DNA from: Arsenophonus sp046530785
GTDB taxonomy: Bacteria > Pseudomonadota > Gammaproteobacteria > Enterobacterales > Enterobacteriaceae
Assembly (NCBI GenBank): GCA_046530785.1
Contig: JBHEQT010000001.1
Span: 62,001 to 126,000 of the forward strand
DNA length: 64,000 bases
Direction of reading: 5' to 3'
The position numbers were made by a program, and so were the translations under genes. Below are positions 8,240 through 20,330 of this stretch, one piece after another. The number at the start of each line of letters is the position of its first letter. Position 1 is the first letter of the stretch. The notes beneath the pieces are model-generated. The model searched no databases, was not told the DNA's origin, and worked only from the letters and a program-made list of their open reading frames with translations.

Positions 8240-11200
8240 CATGATATATTTATTTAATTTATTGAGGAGAATAATAGAAATTGGTAATTATATTACTAGT
8301 TTAAAACTTTAGTATTTATAGTGTTTTTAATCTTTTATTCTCATATAATATAAGTTTTTAAAACTACATAAACTACATAAGTATCATTAAAAATGATTTT
8401 TAGTAAAAATAAAGAAAACAAAATAATTTTTGTTAAAATACTGAGTTGTGAATTTAATTCTTCTTTTATCGGTAAAAATTTTAATTTATGGGACTTTTTT
8501 GGTTTTAATAGTATTAAATTTATCTAGAAGTAAATTTTAATAAATGAATTTATGATTAATTATTTAATAATTTAAATTATCTAGTTTATAATAAATTAAC
8601 ATAAATTCTTATTTATTATCTTATTTACATATTTAAAAAAGTTTATATTATTTTAATAATATATTAATAATTAATCTATTAATATAAAAATATACTTTTA
8701 TAAAGGATAAAATTATTTATATAAGATTATATTTTTATAACGATAGAATCCTTTCATTATTTTATCATATTTCTTTTAATTAAATAAATAAAATTATTAT
8801 TAAATATAAAGTAATAATTAATTAATGAACTATTTTTATTCAACAATTAGGATTAAAAATCTGAATAAAATATTTTATGAATTCTATCTATATTTAAATA
8901 TAGATAGTTATTTAAACTATTAATTATTAAGAAATTGAATTCAGAAAGAATATCTATTTATTGAATATTCTAATAAAGAATTTTATTTCAATCTTATTCT
9001 TTATAAGAAAAGATTTTCTATAAAATTTATTAAAATAAAATATAAAAAAATTTTATTTCAAACTTCCACAAGAAAATTTTGAAAAGATATCTATTTTTTA
9101 AAATTTATGATGTCGTTTAATAATTAATTTTATGATTTTAATCATAAATTCTGTATATATAAAATATATATAAGTTCATCATAAGATGAATAAGTAAAAA
9201 AGGAAATTGATATTGATGAATTGTTTTATTTTAATTATTATTAAAAATAATTTAAAAAATTTTTTTACTTTGATATTTTAAAATCATAAAGATTCAACCA
9301 ATAAAAAGTTAAACATTTGAAAATAAAAAATAATATCTAATTATAAAAAATCATTTATAAAAAATAGTTAATATATTGGTCTGACTATTTCTTCTTAATT
9401 TAATTGCTTGTTTGGTATTTCTATTATATCGAGTAACACATAAGTAATTGATCTATAAACTTACTACTATCAATATAATTTCAAACTTTTTCTTATTAAA
9501 AGAATATAAACTATCAATCTATATAAAAACTTATATTTTATAAATTTTCTATGTATTTTGCAAAAAATAGAATTTTTAAGCGAAATAGAATTTCCCTTAT
9601 AAAAATTGAAATAACTCTCGATAACTATATATTGTTTTACAAAGCTAAATTCAGCGTTTCGTAACTTTTATTAGAAGAGTAATTACTATTTAATTTCAGT
9701 ATTTCTAATTATTTTTTTTAAAAAAATCTCTACTAATTATTTTGGATATATAATCAGAAGTTATAAAATAATGAATATTATGATTTCTAATTTAACTTTT
9801 ATCTAGCATGATGAAAATAAATATGTTTTCAGTGAATTATAAACAAAATATGCATCTTCTTTATTGCTAAATTTTTAAAAATGTTCACATAACAACTTCT
9901 ATATCTTTTCGTTTATAATTTTGTCAAATTTATTTATATAAAATACTAGGATAATAATAAAAATATTTTCTGATTCTTATTTCTTTAATACTGAAACTGT
10001 AATAATATTAATTTATAATAAATTTATCTATTCTTTTAGAATTTAATTTTATTCAAATAAATAATTATTTTATTCCCTCTTTATTTAATATAGGTTTTAA
10101 AAAAGTCAGTATAATTTTAAAACAATTTATTCAGGAATAAAGTGTTTTAAAATAGAACACTATGGTTAATAGATATCCGAAGAAGGATTCTTATCTTTTG
10201 ATACTTGATATATAAGAACATTAGTTTTATAAATTATAGGATAATGCAAAAGATAATTTAATCAACTTTATTTTACCAACGTTTTTATAAGAAAAATATT
10301 CCTTATTAAGAAAATTCAATATTGAATGAACAAAGAATGACTTATATTTATAGCATCTGATTTGTACTTAATTCTCCCGCCCTGGTGCTAGTGACTGTTT
10401 TGATTTTTTAATTAATTGATGAAATTTATTCAGTTAAAAACTTAGTCAATAAGTAATTAATAATTATATTTTTTATGTTAGTAATATTTTCTTAAGATGA
10501 AAAGTTCATTTATAAAAAATAAAAGTATATAAAAATTATATAGATGAATAAAAATAATAAAAAATATTCATTAATATTTTAATAAAATATTTAAAATTAA
10601 TGAATTTACGTAAATTTTTATGTTTTATGTTTCTTGTCTAATATTTATTAAAAAAATTATGCAAAATGATAATTACCAGGAGATTATGAAAAAAGAATAT
10701 TTAAAGTACTTTTATTTTTATCCATTTCCCAGGTGTATTCTATAATACAATTTAACATAATATATTGTTAGTAATATGCTTGATGTCATCATTTAATTAT
10801 TTTGTTTATATTATTCATAATTTTATTATTATTTTATTAATCTTGATTTGTAAATAAGAAGCAAGAAATAAAAGATATTTATAATTATAAGAAATTAATT
10901 TAATCCTATTAAAAATAATTTTTTCTATTTTATCATGATAATATTCAATAGAAGAATAAAACCAATCGATTATATCAACCAGATTTATGACATATTTTAT
11001 ACTTCTTGAAGCTGTTAAACCAATATTTTAAAAAATTTATGCTTCCATTTCCTTCAATTATGTATTAATTGATCAGAGTATTATAGAATTCTTTACATAA
11101 TTTATAATCTCTTCTAAGTTATATAACTTTTTATATAACAAAAAACTCCAATAAGTGGATTTATAATTTAAGTTATTGAATACTAATAAACTTATTCTCC

Positions 11201-14143
11201 TATTCTGAACACTTCAATATTGTAATTCTTATTTTAATTCAAGAGATTAAATTTCATCTAAGATTTATATTTAATTTTGAGGAAAAGTATAAGATAATTA
11301 GAATGATTTTTCTGGTGAAAAAAATAAGATCCTAATTTATTTATAGATCTTGATATGAGGGGAAATCCATATAATATACTTTTATTATCAAAGTTAAAAT
11401 GGAAATGAAAAGCCTATGATCAGTATTTAAAATACTATTCTAATATTTTATAAGATAATTTTTAATATACGAATAAAGATTTTTTAAATAAAGAAGAGTT
11501 TTTAATACAGAATTTTATGTTCAATTTTAAAATAAGTTTATTACTTTTTTATTGTTTTAAATGCTTTAATATATATTGAAAAATGTAGGTAGATTTCTAT
11601 TTATTATTTCAGAAATCTCTACTATAAAGGTAGGTTTTCAGTAATTATTTCTTTTTTTAATGAAGAATACTTTTTATTATATAATTTTTTGATTTCTCTT
11701 CTTTATTTTTGATTTTTTAGATAAATTAAAATTTTAATCTAGTGAAAGTTTAAAAAAATTAATCAATTATTTACTTTCGATTTTTATTTATTTTCTTTAA
11801 TTTTTATAAATTATTTAGAAGGAGAAAATATTATTAGTTGACGTTTATTTAATAGAGAAAAATTTAGTAAGGATTTAGCTTATATATGATCGCGGAATTC
11901 CGGGATAGTATTGCATTGTTTTGTATTTTTTCTAATTGCTTTTATTCTGATTCAACTCAATTTTATGAAATGAAAAGATGATTGATAAATTTTTTATGTT
12001 CAGATAATAGTATTATCAACTAAAAATATAAGAATTAAAGTTATCAATTTTTGTATTTTTTAGAAAAACTAAAATTATTTTGTAAAAAACTAATTTGAAT
12101 CTAGAAAAATTAGATATTTTTTTAAAAAAGATTTTGTATTTTTATCGGTTCATATTGAAATATTAAATTTTATTAAATTAAAATTTAATATTTACTTTTA
12201 TTAAGTTTTTGATTATGGTAAATTTTTCTATAAAAATATATAAATATAATATACCATATATTACTCTATATATAGTTTATGATAAGATCATACTACAAGA
12301 TCTAATCTAGATTTAAAAATTATAAATATGTCAAACATAGTTTATTAGATAGTACAAACTTTTAATGTTAAGATAGAGTAGATATTCACCGAGAATATCA
12401 TAATAATTAATTTTTAATTATTAATCTATAAAAGAATAGTGATCAAAATACACAAAGATAATTTGGTCTCCTTATCTAGTAATTTATTAATATTGTGAAA
12501 CTTATTTTCATGAATTTTATTTTCAATAAAGTTTTATACAAATTCTTGTATAGAATCAAAATTGATGATTATTATTTTTTATTTTTTGTTTAAAACATTA
12601 ATCAGTGGGAATTTTATAAAAGAATTATTTTAATAATTACTATTAGAAATAGATAGTTAAAAATAGATTTCCTCTAAACAGTTAGTACGAGATACTAAAT
12701 AGGTTTCAACTTTTAAAATTACATTTTTATTTTTACTAATAACTTTTGCGTTTAACTATCTTAATATAATGTATTTACGTTTTTAGGAAATTATTAGAAA
12801 ATGATTTCTTCCCGAACAAATCTCTCGATAGAGAACGATAAAAGAAAATAAATCTTTAAAATAATAAAACAAAAATGACTTAAATCTATTATAAGTGATT
12901 TCAATATCGTAGTTATCAGTTTAGGTAAATATATAATAGTTATAGCTATTTCGAGAATGGAAGAAATAATAATGGAAAGTATTTATTTCAATAAATTAAA
13001 TTTAAATCATTATAATACTCAATTTTTTTTAAAAATTTTATTTTCTTTATCAATTCTTTCTTAGAAAAAATCTTTGTTTTATAATTTTTCTTTTATTTAT
13101 TTGATTTTCATTTAGATTTTATATTAATCGATATTAAAAAAGAGATTTTCTTTAAATCCTACGTTTTTGTAAAGTTTCATAAAATAATAAAACTTTTTAT
13201 TCGGAACGAATATTTGTTGTAATAAATTGTGTAATTAGAGTTTACTAACTTCAATAGAAAAGATTTTTATTGCCTTTTATATTATTGAAATATAGATCCG
13301 AATCTAGGTTTAAATCTTCCTTTTAATATTCCTTATAAATTACTCTTGATTATGAAATATGAATTAGAAAGAAATTAATAATTTACGGAAATGATCCGTC
13401 TAGATAAATATATTTATTCTTTGAAAAAGAATTTCATAAAATTCATCTATAATAAATAATATATTTTATTTGAAAGTTTTATACTATTTCTCATCTAAAT
13501 TTCTATTATTTATTTATAAACTACCAATTTAACTATTAAATTGATTAATTCTTAAAATAATTATGTCCTAATCATTTTCCAAATCTCTCAATTAAATTAG
13601 GATTATTTATTTTATTACTTCTTTGAATTTGTACTTTTTAATAAAAGAATTATACTAATTGGATCGTGGTTATTATATGAAATTGTGAATCTACTATTTT
13701 ATATAATAAATCAAACGCTGAAAAATAATTAAATGTTTATATCTGTAATTAAAAGTATTGTGATATTCATTTTTAATTTTTAGAAACGTTATTTAATTTG
13801 TTTTATATTATTTAATTAATCTAAAATAGAGTCAGATATTGAGATTCAATTAATCAGTTAATTTCTTTTTTATTAATAAAATATTAAGTTATTTGTTATT
13901 ATATTTTATTTTATTTTATTGATTAGTTATTAATAACTTGGATTAAGATAATCATAGAAACTACCAATGTAATATATTATTATATATGACGATAATCGTA
14001 TCAGTAAATAAGATAAAAATAATTCTTCTTATTGTGAGATACTATTTTACTGTAAATTAAATTGGTTTGAAGCATTCGATCTATTTTAATTACCTTATTA
14101 TATTTATAATAATCGATCATATTTAGTATCTCAATATTATTGA
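8240..14143. other. 5.9-kb gene desert (expected site of hemX and hemY)
   Basis: No open frame or tRNA is recognisable. In relatives the minus-strand operon hemC-hemD-hemX-hemY would run leftward through roughly 11.7-14.1 kb, and leuT and proM would sit just after 8240. I tried to read HemX and HemY on the minus strand and found only unconvincing fragments. Two small GC-rich islands stand out: 10374-10395, and 11889-11906, which is an imperfect palindrome around an EcoRI site. Otherwise the sequence is AT-rich noise. Confidence 0.6.
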
Positions 14144-14880
14144 TTATATCAATGCTTGAATTAAAGAATCATTATTAGCACTTTTAGCAATTATTATTGA
14201 TTTCCATCCCAATTGATATGCGGTATTAGCTAAACGTTCACTAACAATAATCAAATGACGAGAAAGTAACCAAGGCTTTAGATCATCAGTGATTAAATTA
14301 AATAATAAATGCAGTATTTCACCACTTGTAACAATAATTATTTTAATATTTGCCTGTTTCCATTGCAACTGGAAAGTTTGTGGATCATATTTTATTGGGT
14401 GACGTTGATAACACTCACAACAATCAATATCACTTCCGCGCGATTTTAATGTTCTAAAAAGTAATTCACGTCCACCATTACCTCGTAATAATAAAGATTT
14501 TTTTCCTAAAAGTGATTGTAATCCAGGTAATTCAAGCAATTTTTCACTAGTTTCACCTTCTTGAGATAATTGAATAGGCAAATTAGTTAATTTCTGAAAA
14601 ACTGATGCTGTTGAATATCCTATACTATAATAGTAAATAGTACTAGGCCATTTTTTTCTCTTTAAATAAAGAGCTTTATTAGCATGCAAAACTGCGTTTT
14701 GCGATAAAAAAAAACCCTATCACCATTAGCTAGATTGGCTAATTTGTTCGGTAAAATAGCTAGTTCATTACCTGGTATAATTTTAATGAGTGGAGCATGA
14801 AAAGCTATTTTTCCTAATGACCTAATATGTTGAACTAGTTTTTCACCGCTAGGATTTGGTCTTGTTACTAATACACTCAT
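14144..14880 (-). pseudogene. hemD: Uroporphyrinogen-III synthase HemD, split by one frameshift in a T9 run
   Basis: HemD closes and inverts the linear tetrapyrrole from HemC to uroporphyrinogen III. The N-terminal part (14880 leftwards, MSVLVTRPNPSGEKLV) and the C-terminal part (ending at 14144) are in different frames. The switch occurs at a run of nine T on the minus strand (plus-strand A9 at 14706-14714). With ten or seven T the frame would read through as GDRVFFLSQNAVLHANKALYL, matching the E. coli protein, and all other conserved blocks (LLLRGNGGREL, CYQRHP, VTSGEILHL, VSERLAN) are intact. The start codon overlaps the hemC stop. It may be a recent pseudogene, a sequencing error in a homopolymer, or a gene rescued by polymerase slippage. 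Confidence 0.9.
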
Positions 14881-15818
14881 CGAGAAAATACCCCCGGATA
14901 AATTTTTTTAATAATTTGTTTTGCACCCTTATTGAGTAACTCTTCTGCAAGTTCAATACTTGCTTGTTGAACTTCTTGAGGGAAAAAATATTTTTCTCCA
15001 TAAATAATTTTACTGCCATCTGGCATACCAACAAACGCTCTAAGCCAAATTTGTTTATTTTTCCAAATAGCATAGCTTCCTATTGGAAGTTGGCAACCAC
15101 CTTCTAATCGATTATTTACGATTCGTTCAGCTTGAATGCAGATAGCAGTATTATAATGATGTAACGGCAATAGAAAATCTTTCGTAAGATGATCATCGAG
15201 ACGACATTCAATACCAATAGCACCTTGTCCAACTGCAGGTAATGAGTGCTCTGGTAAAATAGGAGTACGTATACGTGTTTTTAAACTAAGACGTTTTAAG
15301 CCAGCTACAGCAAGAATAATACCGGTGTATTCAGCATTGTCTAATTTACTCAGTCGTGTTTCGATATTACCACGCAGATCTTGAAAAACTAAGTGGGGAT
15401 AAGTATGACGTAGTTGGCATTGGCGACGTAGACTTGATGTTCCTATAACACTTCCAGCTGGAAGTGTATCAAGAGAATCATAGTGATTAGATATAAAAGC
15501 ATCACGAGGATCTCCTCTCTGGCAAATAGCTATTAATCCTAAATTATTAGGAAAAATACTAGGGATATCTTTTATGGAATGAACAGCGATATCAGCTCGA
15601 TTTTCTAGTAATGCATTTTCTAATTCTTTTATAAATAGTCCTTTCCCTCCAATTTTAGATAATGGAGTATCAAGTAAAATATCACCTTGAGTACTAGTTG
15701 GTATAAGTTTGATAGTTAGTGCTGGATGATATTTTTTAAGTTGTTTTTTTACAAAAAGAGCTTGCCACATTGCTAATGGGCTTTTCCTTGTTGTGATACG
15801 TAGTTTTTGTATTGACAT
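14877..15818 (-). CDS. hemC: Porphobilinogen deaminase HemC
   Basis: HemC joins four porphobilinogen molecules into hydroxymethylbilane, the third step after ALA in heme synthesis. The 313-residue protein is full length and colinear with the family. Asp84 of HSIKDIP is the catalytic aspartate, Cys242 in RLEGGCQLPIGSY anchors the dipyrromethane cofactor, and the arginine-rich GTSSLRRQCQ block near 127-135 binds substrate carboxylates. The start ATG 15818 fits the family N-terminus (LRITTRKSPLAMWQA). It overlaps the hemD start in the usual hemCD operon arrangement. Because HemC is perfect, the heme pathway is probably still needed, which makes the break in hemD notable. Confidence 0.97.
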   Translation of the reverse strand: MSIQKLRITTRKSPLAMWQALFVKKQLKKYHPALTIKLIPTSTQGDILLDTPLSKIGGKGLFIKELENALLENRADIAVHSIKDIPSIFPNNLGLIAICQRGDPRDAFISNHYDSLDTLPAGSVIGTSSLRRQCQLRHTYPHLVFQDLRGNIETRLSKLDNAEYTGIILAVAGLKRLSLKTRIRTPILPEHSLPAVGQGAIGIECRLDDHLTKDFLLPLHHYNTAICIQAERIVNNRLEGGCQLPIGSYAIWKNKQIWLRAFVGMPDGSKIIYGEKYFFPQEVQQASIELAEELLNKGAKQIIKKIYPGVFSR

Positions 15819-16281
15819 ATTTTATTTTTTTAAGTAAAATACTTTAAAAGTAAATTATAAAAAAAGATAATTAATTTTACTATTTTGATAAATTTTCTAA
15901 TGATGTTATTAATCCCTTTATAAATATATCTTAAAATGTATAACGTATAATTACAGATGAAATAGATTTATAACATTTGAAAATAATTTCATTTTTGAAT
16001 AAAAGTAAATATATATTAAATTTATTTAAATATCAAAATTAATAGTTATTCTTATAATTATTAGAGAATTAATCTATTTTATAATAGAAAGATATATTTA
16101 AAATTTTTAATAAATAAAAAGGATTTCATTCAAAAAATAAGAATTATTTTTATTGAAGGAATAAACATTTAACTTAATTCTAAATTTTTATCATTTTGAT
16201 AAAAACAAAGATATTTATTTTTAAGAAAATTTTAAAAGGTATTTCTTTTGTGATTTTAAAATGCTAAATAGCAAATATCGT
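15819..16281. other. Former hemC-cyaA divergent promoter region
   Basis: AT-rich spacer between hemC and the cyaA ghost, which run divergently as in E. coli. It should hold the hemC promoter, but no -35/-10 pair or CRP site stands out from the AT-rich background. Confidence 0.4.
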
Positions 16282-17800
16282 ATTATCTTAATATTAAAGC
16301 ATTAAAATAAATATTAGATTTAATCAATCAATTACGAGTAAAACGATTGTTCTCTTTTATGAGAAAATGATTTAAAGATTTATATAAATTTCTTCCAGTT
16401 TTATTAAATTATCATTTTCCATATTATTCGGTTATATTAAAAATAATGTACCTACTTATTATCTTTTTTTTCTCCTAATGCTCAACAGATTAATTGATTA
16501 AAGAAATTTAAGATTTACTTTTTTCTGAGATTTTATTCAGAATCAGGCAATGATGATTGATCTATTGAAGGTACTTACTCCATGGAGAAGTTATAATCCT
16601 TCAATCGCTCAAACTTATTTTTTATTTAGATATTCTATTATTTCATAAATGATCATTAGATCAAGAAGAAAGAGAATTTTTTTTAAAAATGTATATTAAT
16701 TGAACAATGAAAATTCACAATTCTTCTTGAGGTTAATTCTTAATTGATGGAAATTGTTTTCGCTATCATAAGAATAGTAGTTTAAGTAGAGAAAGATCTC
16801 AGGAAAATAAAAACATATTATTAGATAAATTTTATCATACAAAAATTATTATGGATTGAAAATGTTTATTGTGAATGGATGGTATTTCTAGAAAAGAAAC
16901 CGATCATGATAAATATATTTTATTAGTGATTTACTCACGGAAAGTTTTAACCTAAAATAAATGATTAGATTTAGATAGTTTAGATGAATTATCAGCTAAA
17001 AAACATTTCACTGGTAGTTTATAAGGAACTGTGTAAATATTTAATTCTAATTATAAGTTAGTATTAAAAATATTTTAGTAGTTGAAAAGCTTATTCCTTC
17101 TGAGTTCCTCTCCAAGGAATAGTACTGGATATAAAATTTAAAAAATTTGGATGTAGAAAAGATAAAGCAATTGTTTTTATAGTATAAATTCCTATTTTTT
17201 AATATTAAAACCATATTAAGTTTTTATTTAATAAAAGAAAGTTACTTTAATAATCTTGATTATAATTCATCTCTATTTTATCTAAATATTTTTCAAAAAT
17301 TGACTGGCAAAATCATACTTCTTTTAATGAAGATTAGCAATGATCTATATGATCATAGATAATTGCTTAATAAAATTGGAATATAGAGGAGGATTAACTT
17401 TATAGACAATTGAAATTATTGGAAAAAAGAATAGATTCAATATTCAAGTAATGAATTACTTGATACTAAGATTTATTTTTATAAGAATTTAATTTTTTAT
17501 TATTCGTAATAATAATTTAGAAGGTTAATGGAACACTAAAGGATTTTGGAATCTTGATATGCAAGATATATAAGGACTTTGAAAGTATTAGTAGGAAAAA
17601 TATATTTGTTCATCCGAAAATATTTTCAAAAGCTATCTGAAAAAAAATTCACTTTTATTTATATGTCTATCCTGCTAGGAACATCATAGTAATTTCTGCT
17701 TATCTAATAAGCAGAAAACGATAACTTTTATTTTTAGATATTATAACCATTAGAATATAATCGTTATCGTAGTAAATTACTGGAATAGGATTCTTTTAAT
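16282..17800 (+). pseudogene. cyaA: Ghost of adenylate cyclase gene cyaA
   Basis: No open frame remains, but translation across several frames aligns segment by segment with E. coli CyaA as I recall it. NIKALK.ILDLINQLRVKR at 16291 onward matches the N-terminus. LPVLLNYHFPYYS matches LPTLLHYHHPLMP, and GTYSMEK matches GVYTMGS in the catalytic core. GNCFRYHKNSSLS, ILLDKFYHT, LDLDSLDELSAKKHF, DFGILICKIYKDFES and PLEYNRYRSKL (near 17750) follow in the correct order and spacing. In-frame stops and shifts are many. The divergent position next to hemC is that of E. coli. The C-terminal regulatory third, expected up to about 18.85 kb, is no longer readable to me. cAMP production is lost from this locus. 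Confidence 0.85.
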
Positions 17801-19099
17801 TATTTAATGATAGAGCAATCTCCAAATAGTTATACTTATAACTGTGAATATTCAATATCATAATAATAAATTATATCCAATTTATTAATTATGTAATAAA
17901 ATTTTTTTATTATTTATTAGAAGTTATAAAAAAGATTTATATAATTCTTATAAAATTTACTATTTATAAATTATTGCTAATTTAGTAATAGAATCTTAAA
18001 GAAATATTATCTGATAAAATTATTTATTTTGATTTACTTAAATTAAAATATTGAATTTTTATAATAAATTCACTATACGATTCTTAAGTCAGTAGACATT
18101 GATTTTTGTCATATTAAAATTTTTTAAATCAGGTGAAAATATTTTATTTTTTCAAAAAAAATATAAGTTTATATATTAAAACGATTTTTAAGAAAATGCA
18201 ATTAGGATATATAATAATATATAGAATTATATTTCAAATTTTTATTATAAAAAACATAATATGAAAAATTTTAATTAATATATTCATCTAACAGATGAAT
18301 CCAGATCTATTTTAATTACATCTATTAATTATTTATAATAAATTAGATTTCATATAAAAGTATTACGTATTAAAAGGATGATTAAAAATCTTTCGGTTTA
18401 TTTTTCAATCTCTTAAATCTTTTAATATGGAAAATTTTTAATAAAATTAAATTTTAATAGTTATTATTTTTAATAGTAAATTATATTTTTTATAATAAAA
18501 ATTAAACATTAAAAATTTTTTATTTTCTTTTAATTTTGATTGTTATATCAATTTAATTATATATATTTATATATAATAGTAAGGGATAAATTTCTTCTAT
18601 TTCTTTTAATTTGAAAAATAGAAATTTTAAGAATTTAAATTCTTTATCAATATCAAACTTTTTGTAATTACTATTAAATAATAATTGCAAAAAAATAAAA
18701 ATAAATTTACTTATTTAATTTATTAAAAGATAAAAATATATAGATAAATGCCATTGGAATAAGGAGAAATATAAATTCTCTGTTTTATATTTAAAGTAGT
18801 ATCTTATCTAAGTGTATAGTTAATAATTTTTGATTAAAAAAATTATTCTGAATTAATAATAATTTTGATATTTTTTAAATATTATTGCCATAATGACAGA
18901 TATATATTTCCTCAATCGAGATATTTATATAAGACACATTTTATCAAATTAATATTTAATTTATATCAATTAAGTTATTAACTAACTAAGTTAATAACTT
19001 TTATTTATTCATTAATCCCCTATTTTTCTTTTCTATTCATAACTATAATTATAAATTATCAAAAAATGATAATTTAAGAGTGCATCAGACTTTAAGATA
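17801..19099. other. Unreadable tail of the cyaA ghost and lptM upstream region
   Basis: The length of an intact cyaA would reach about 18.85 kb, so most of this is probably its eroded 3' third. I could not align it. The last 250 bases before lptM contain no clear promoter beyond generic AT-rich boxes. Confidence 0.45.
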
Positions 19100-19234
19100 A
19101 TGAAAAAATTAATTTGCTTATTTATGATTTCGATATTATTAATCATTCTTTCTTCTTGTGGTTTGAAAGGACCACTTTATTCTTATCCAAAAACAATTAG
19201 AGGAGAAAACAACTATAGAATCTCTTTTCTATAA
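19100..19234 (+). CDS. lptM: LptD-maturation lipoprotein LptM (YifL), tail frameshifted
   Basis: LptM (YifL) is a small outer-membrane lipoprotein that helps LptD-LptE assemble with correct disulfides. ATG 19100 opens 44 codons: a signal peptide with hydrophobic core, a lipobox ending LSSC with Cys20 as lipidation site, then GLKGPLY, the invariant and functionally sufficient part of the family. After about residue 30 the frame is wrong. A +1 shift in the AAAAAC region near 19184-19200 would continue through EESLFYKKNPINIDE-like text to a stop at 19302-19304, giving 67 residues, the E. coli length. So the essential N-terminus is intact and only the variable tail is shifted. It lies directly upstream of dapF, as in E. 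coli. Confidence 0.8.
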   Translation: MKKLICLFMISILLIILSSCGLKGPLYSYPKTIRGENNYRISFL

Positions 19235-19320
19235 AAAAAATCCAATTAATATAGATGAAATACTTCACAAATCGATTAATAAAATAGTTAATTTATTATT
19301 ATAATTTGGAGAGTAGAAAA

Positions 19321-20145
19321 ATGCAATTTTCTAAAATGCATGGTTTAGGTAACGATTTTATAGTGGTAGATGCTATTACTCAAGATGTTCATTTTTCTAC
19401 TGAACTTATTTGCCGCCTATCTGATAGACATAGGGGAATTGGATTTGATCAGCTTTTACTTGTTGAAGCACCTTATTATCCAGATCTTGATTTTCATTAT
19501 CGCATCTTTAATGCTGATGGTAGTGAAGTAGATCAATGTGGTAATGGTGCTCGTTGTTTTGCTTATTTTGTTCGTCTTAAAAAGTTGACAAATAAACGTG
19601 ATATTAAAATAAGCACTCAATCCGGTAGATTAATACTATCAGTAACAGAAAATGAAGATATTTGTGTCAATATGGGTATTCCTAAGTTTCATTCAAATAA
19701 ATCATTATTTAAAATAAAAAAAGCTAAGAAAAATTCTATGATGAAAAATCAACAACAAACAATATTATCTGGAGTAGTTTCTATCGGAAATCTTCATTGT
19801 GTATTAAAAGTTGAGAATATTGACAGTGCTGAAGTTTCTTTATTGGGCTCGATATTTAAAAAAAACATTCATTTTTTCGAGAAGGTTAATATAGGATTTA
19901 TGCAGGTTATTGATCATGAAAATATTCGATTACGTGTACATGAACGGGGTGTAGGAGAAACACAAGCTTGTGGAAGCGGTGCCTGTGCGGCTGTTGCTAT
20001 TGGTGTTCAGCAAGGTTTATTAGGAAACAATGTCCGTGTTGATTTACCAGGTGGGATGATAAAAATATCTTGGACTGGATTGGGTCATCCTTTGTTTATG
20101 ACTGGTCCAGCAACTCATGTTTATGATGGCCTTATTCATTTATAA
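19321..20145 (+). CDS. dapF: Diaminopimelate epimerase DapF
   Basis: DapF epimerises LL- to meso-diaminopimelate, the cross-linking residue of peptidoglycan and the direct precursor of lysine. The 274-residue protein equals the E. coli length and is colinear with it. Both catalytic cysteines are present: Cys73 in QCGNGARC and the second in ETQACGSGACAAVA. The substrate-binding N-terminus MHGLGNDFIVVDA and GFMQVIDHENIRLRVHERG are intact. ATG 19321 follows a GGAGAG ribosome site at 19308-19313; an in-frame TTG at 19306 is not needed. It follows the lptM frame by 16 bases. Retention implies the cell still makes its own meso-DAP. Confidence 0.97.
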   Translation: MQFSKMHGLGNDFIVVDAITQDVHFSTELICRLSDRHRGIGFDQLLLVEAPYYPDLDFHYRIFNADGSEVDQCGNGARCFAYFVRLKKLTNKRDIKISTQSGRLILSVTENEDICVNMGIPKFHSNKSLFKIKKAKKNSMMKNQQQTILSGVVSIGNLHCVLKVENIDSAEVSLLGSIFKKNIHFFEKVNIGFMQVIDHENIRLRVHERGVGETQACGSGACAAVAIGVQQGLLGNNVRVDLPGGMIKISWTGLGHPLFMTGPATHVYDGLIHL

Positions 20146-20162
20146 GTTTTAACTATTTAAAA

Positions 20163-20186
20163 GTTTTTATTATCGATAATAAAAAC
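20163..20186 (+). terminator. Hairpin terminator after dapF
   Basis: A perfect 24-base palindrome (arms GTTTTTATTATC / GATAATAAAAAC) starts 17 bases after the dapF stop and is followed by CATTTTCTTTTT, a T-rich tract. AT-rich but long, it is the best candidate for ending dapF transcription before the decayed yigA. Confidence 0.6.
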
Positions 20187-20199
20187 CATTTTCTTTTTA

Positions 20200-20330
20200 A
20201 CAATTCCTAATTAATTAAGTTTCCTGGACACTTTAAAAGAAATATTTGTTTTATTTTGATTCTATCTATTTTTTAGATTGATAAGGTTTTCTCTTCATCT
20301 TGGTTTATTACAGTATTTTATTATTTAAAT
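20200..20330 (+). pseudogene. yigA: Possible ghost of yigA (DUF484)
   Basis: In E. coli yigA begins right after dapF. At 20209-20250 the translation LIKFPGHFKRNICFI lines up with YLIANPQFFIRHARLV of YigA, at the distance from dapF that an intact gene would give. Around 20275-20320 the reading VFSSSW is placed like TVSLVEW. Stops interrupt both pieces, and the rest up to about 20.8 kb is unreadable. The case rests mostly on position and a few matching residues. Confidence 0.4.

Noticed and set aside
10340..10400. Minus-strand reading QSLAPGREN as a HemY piece (QSLMKHGEW)
   Set aside because: It would lie more than 1 kb too far from hemD for a gene that decays without expansion, and the match is short.
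12600..14140. Minus-strand fragments resembling HemX (for example ILKVETYLV)
   Set aside because: Individual words fit, but their spacing from hemD does not agree with the intact gene, so I cannot distinguish them from chance.
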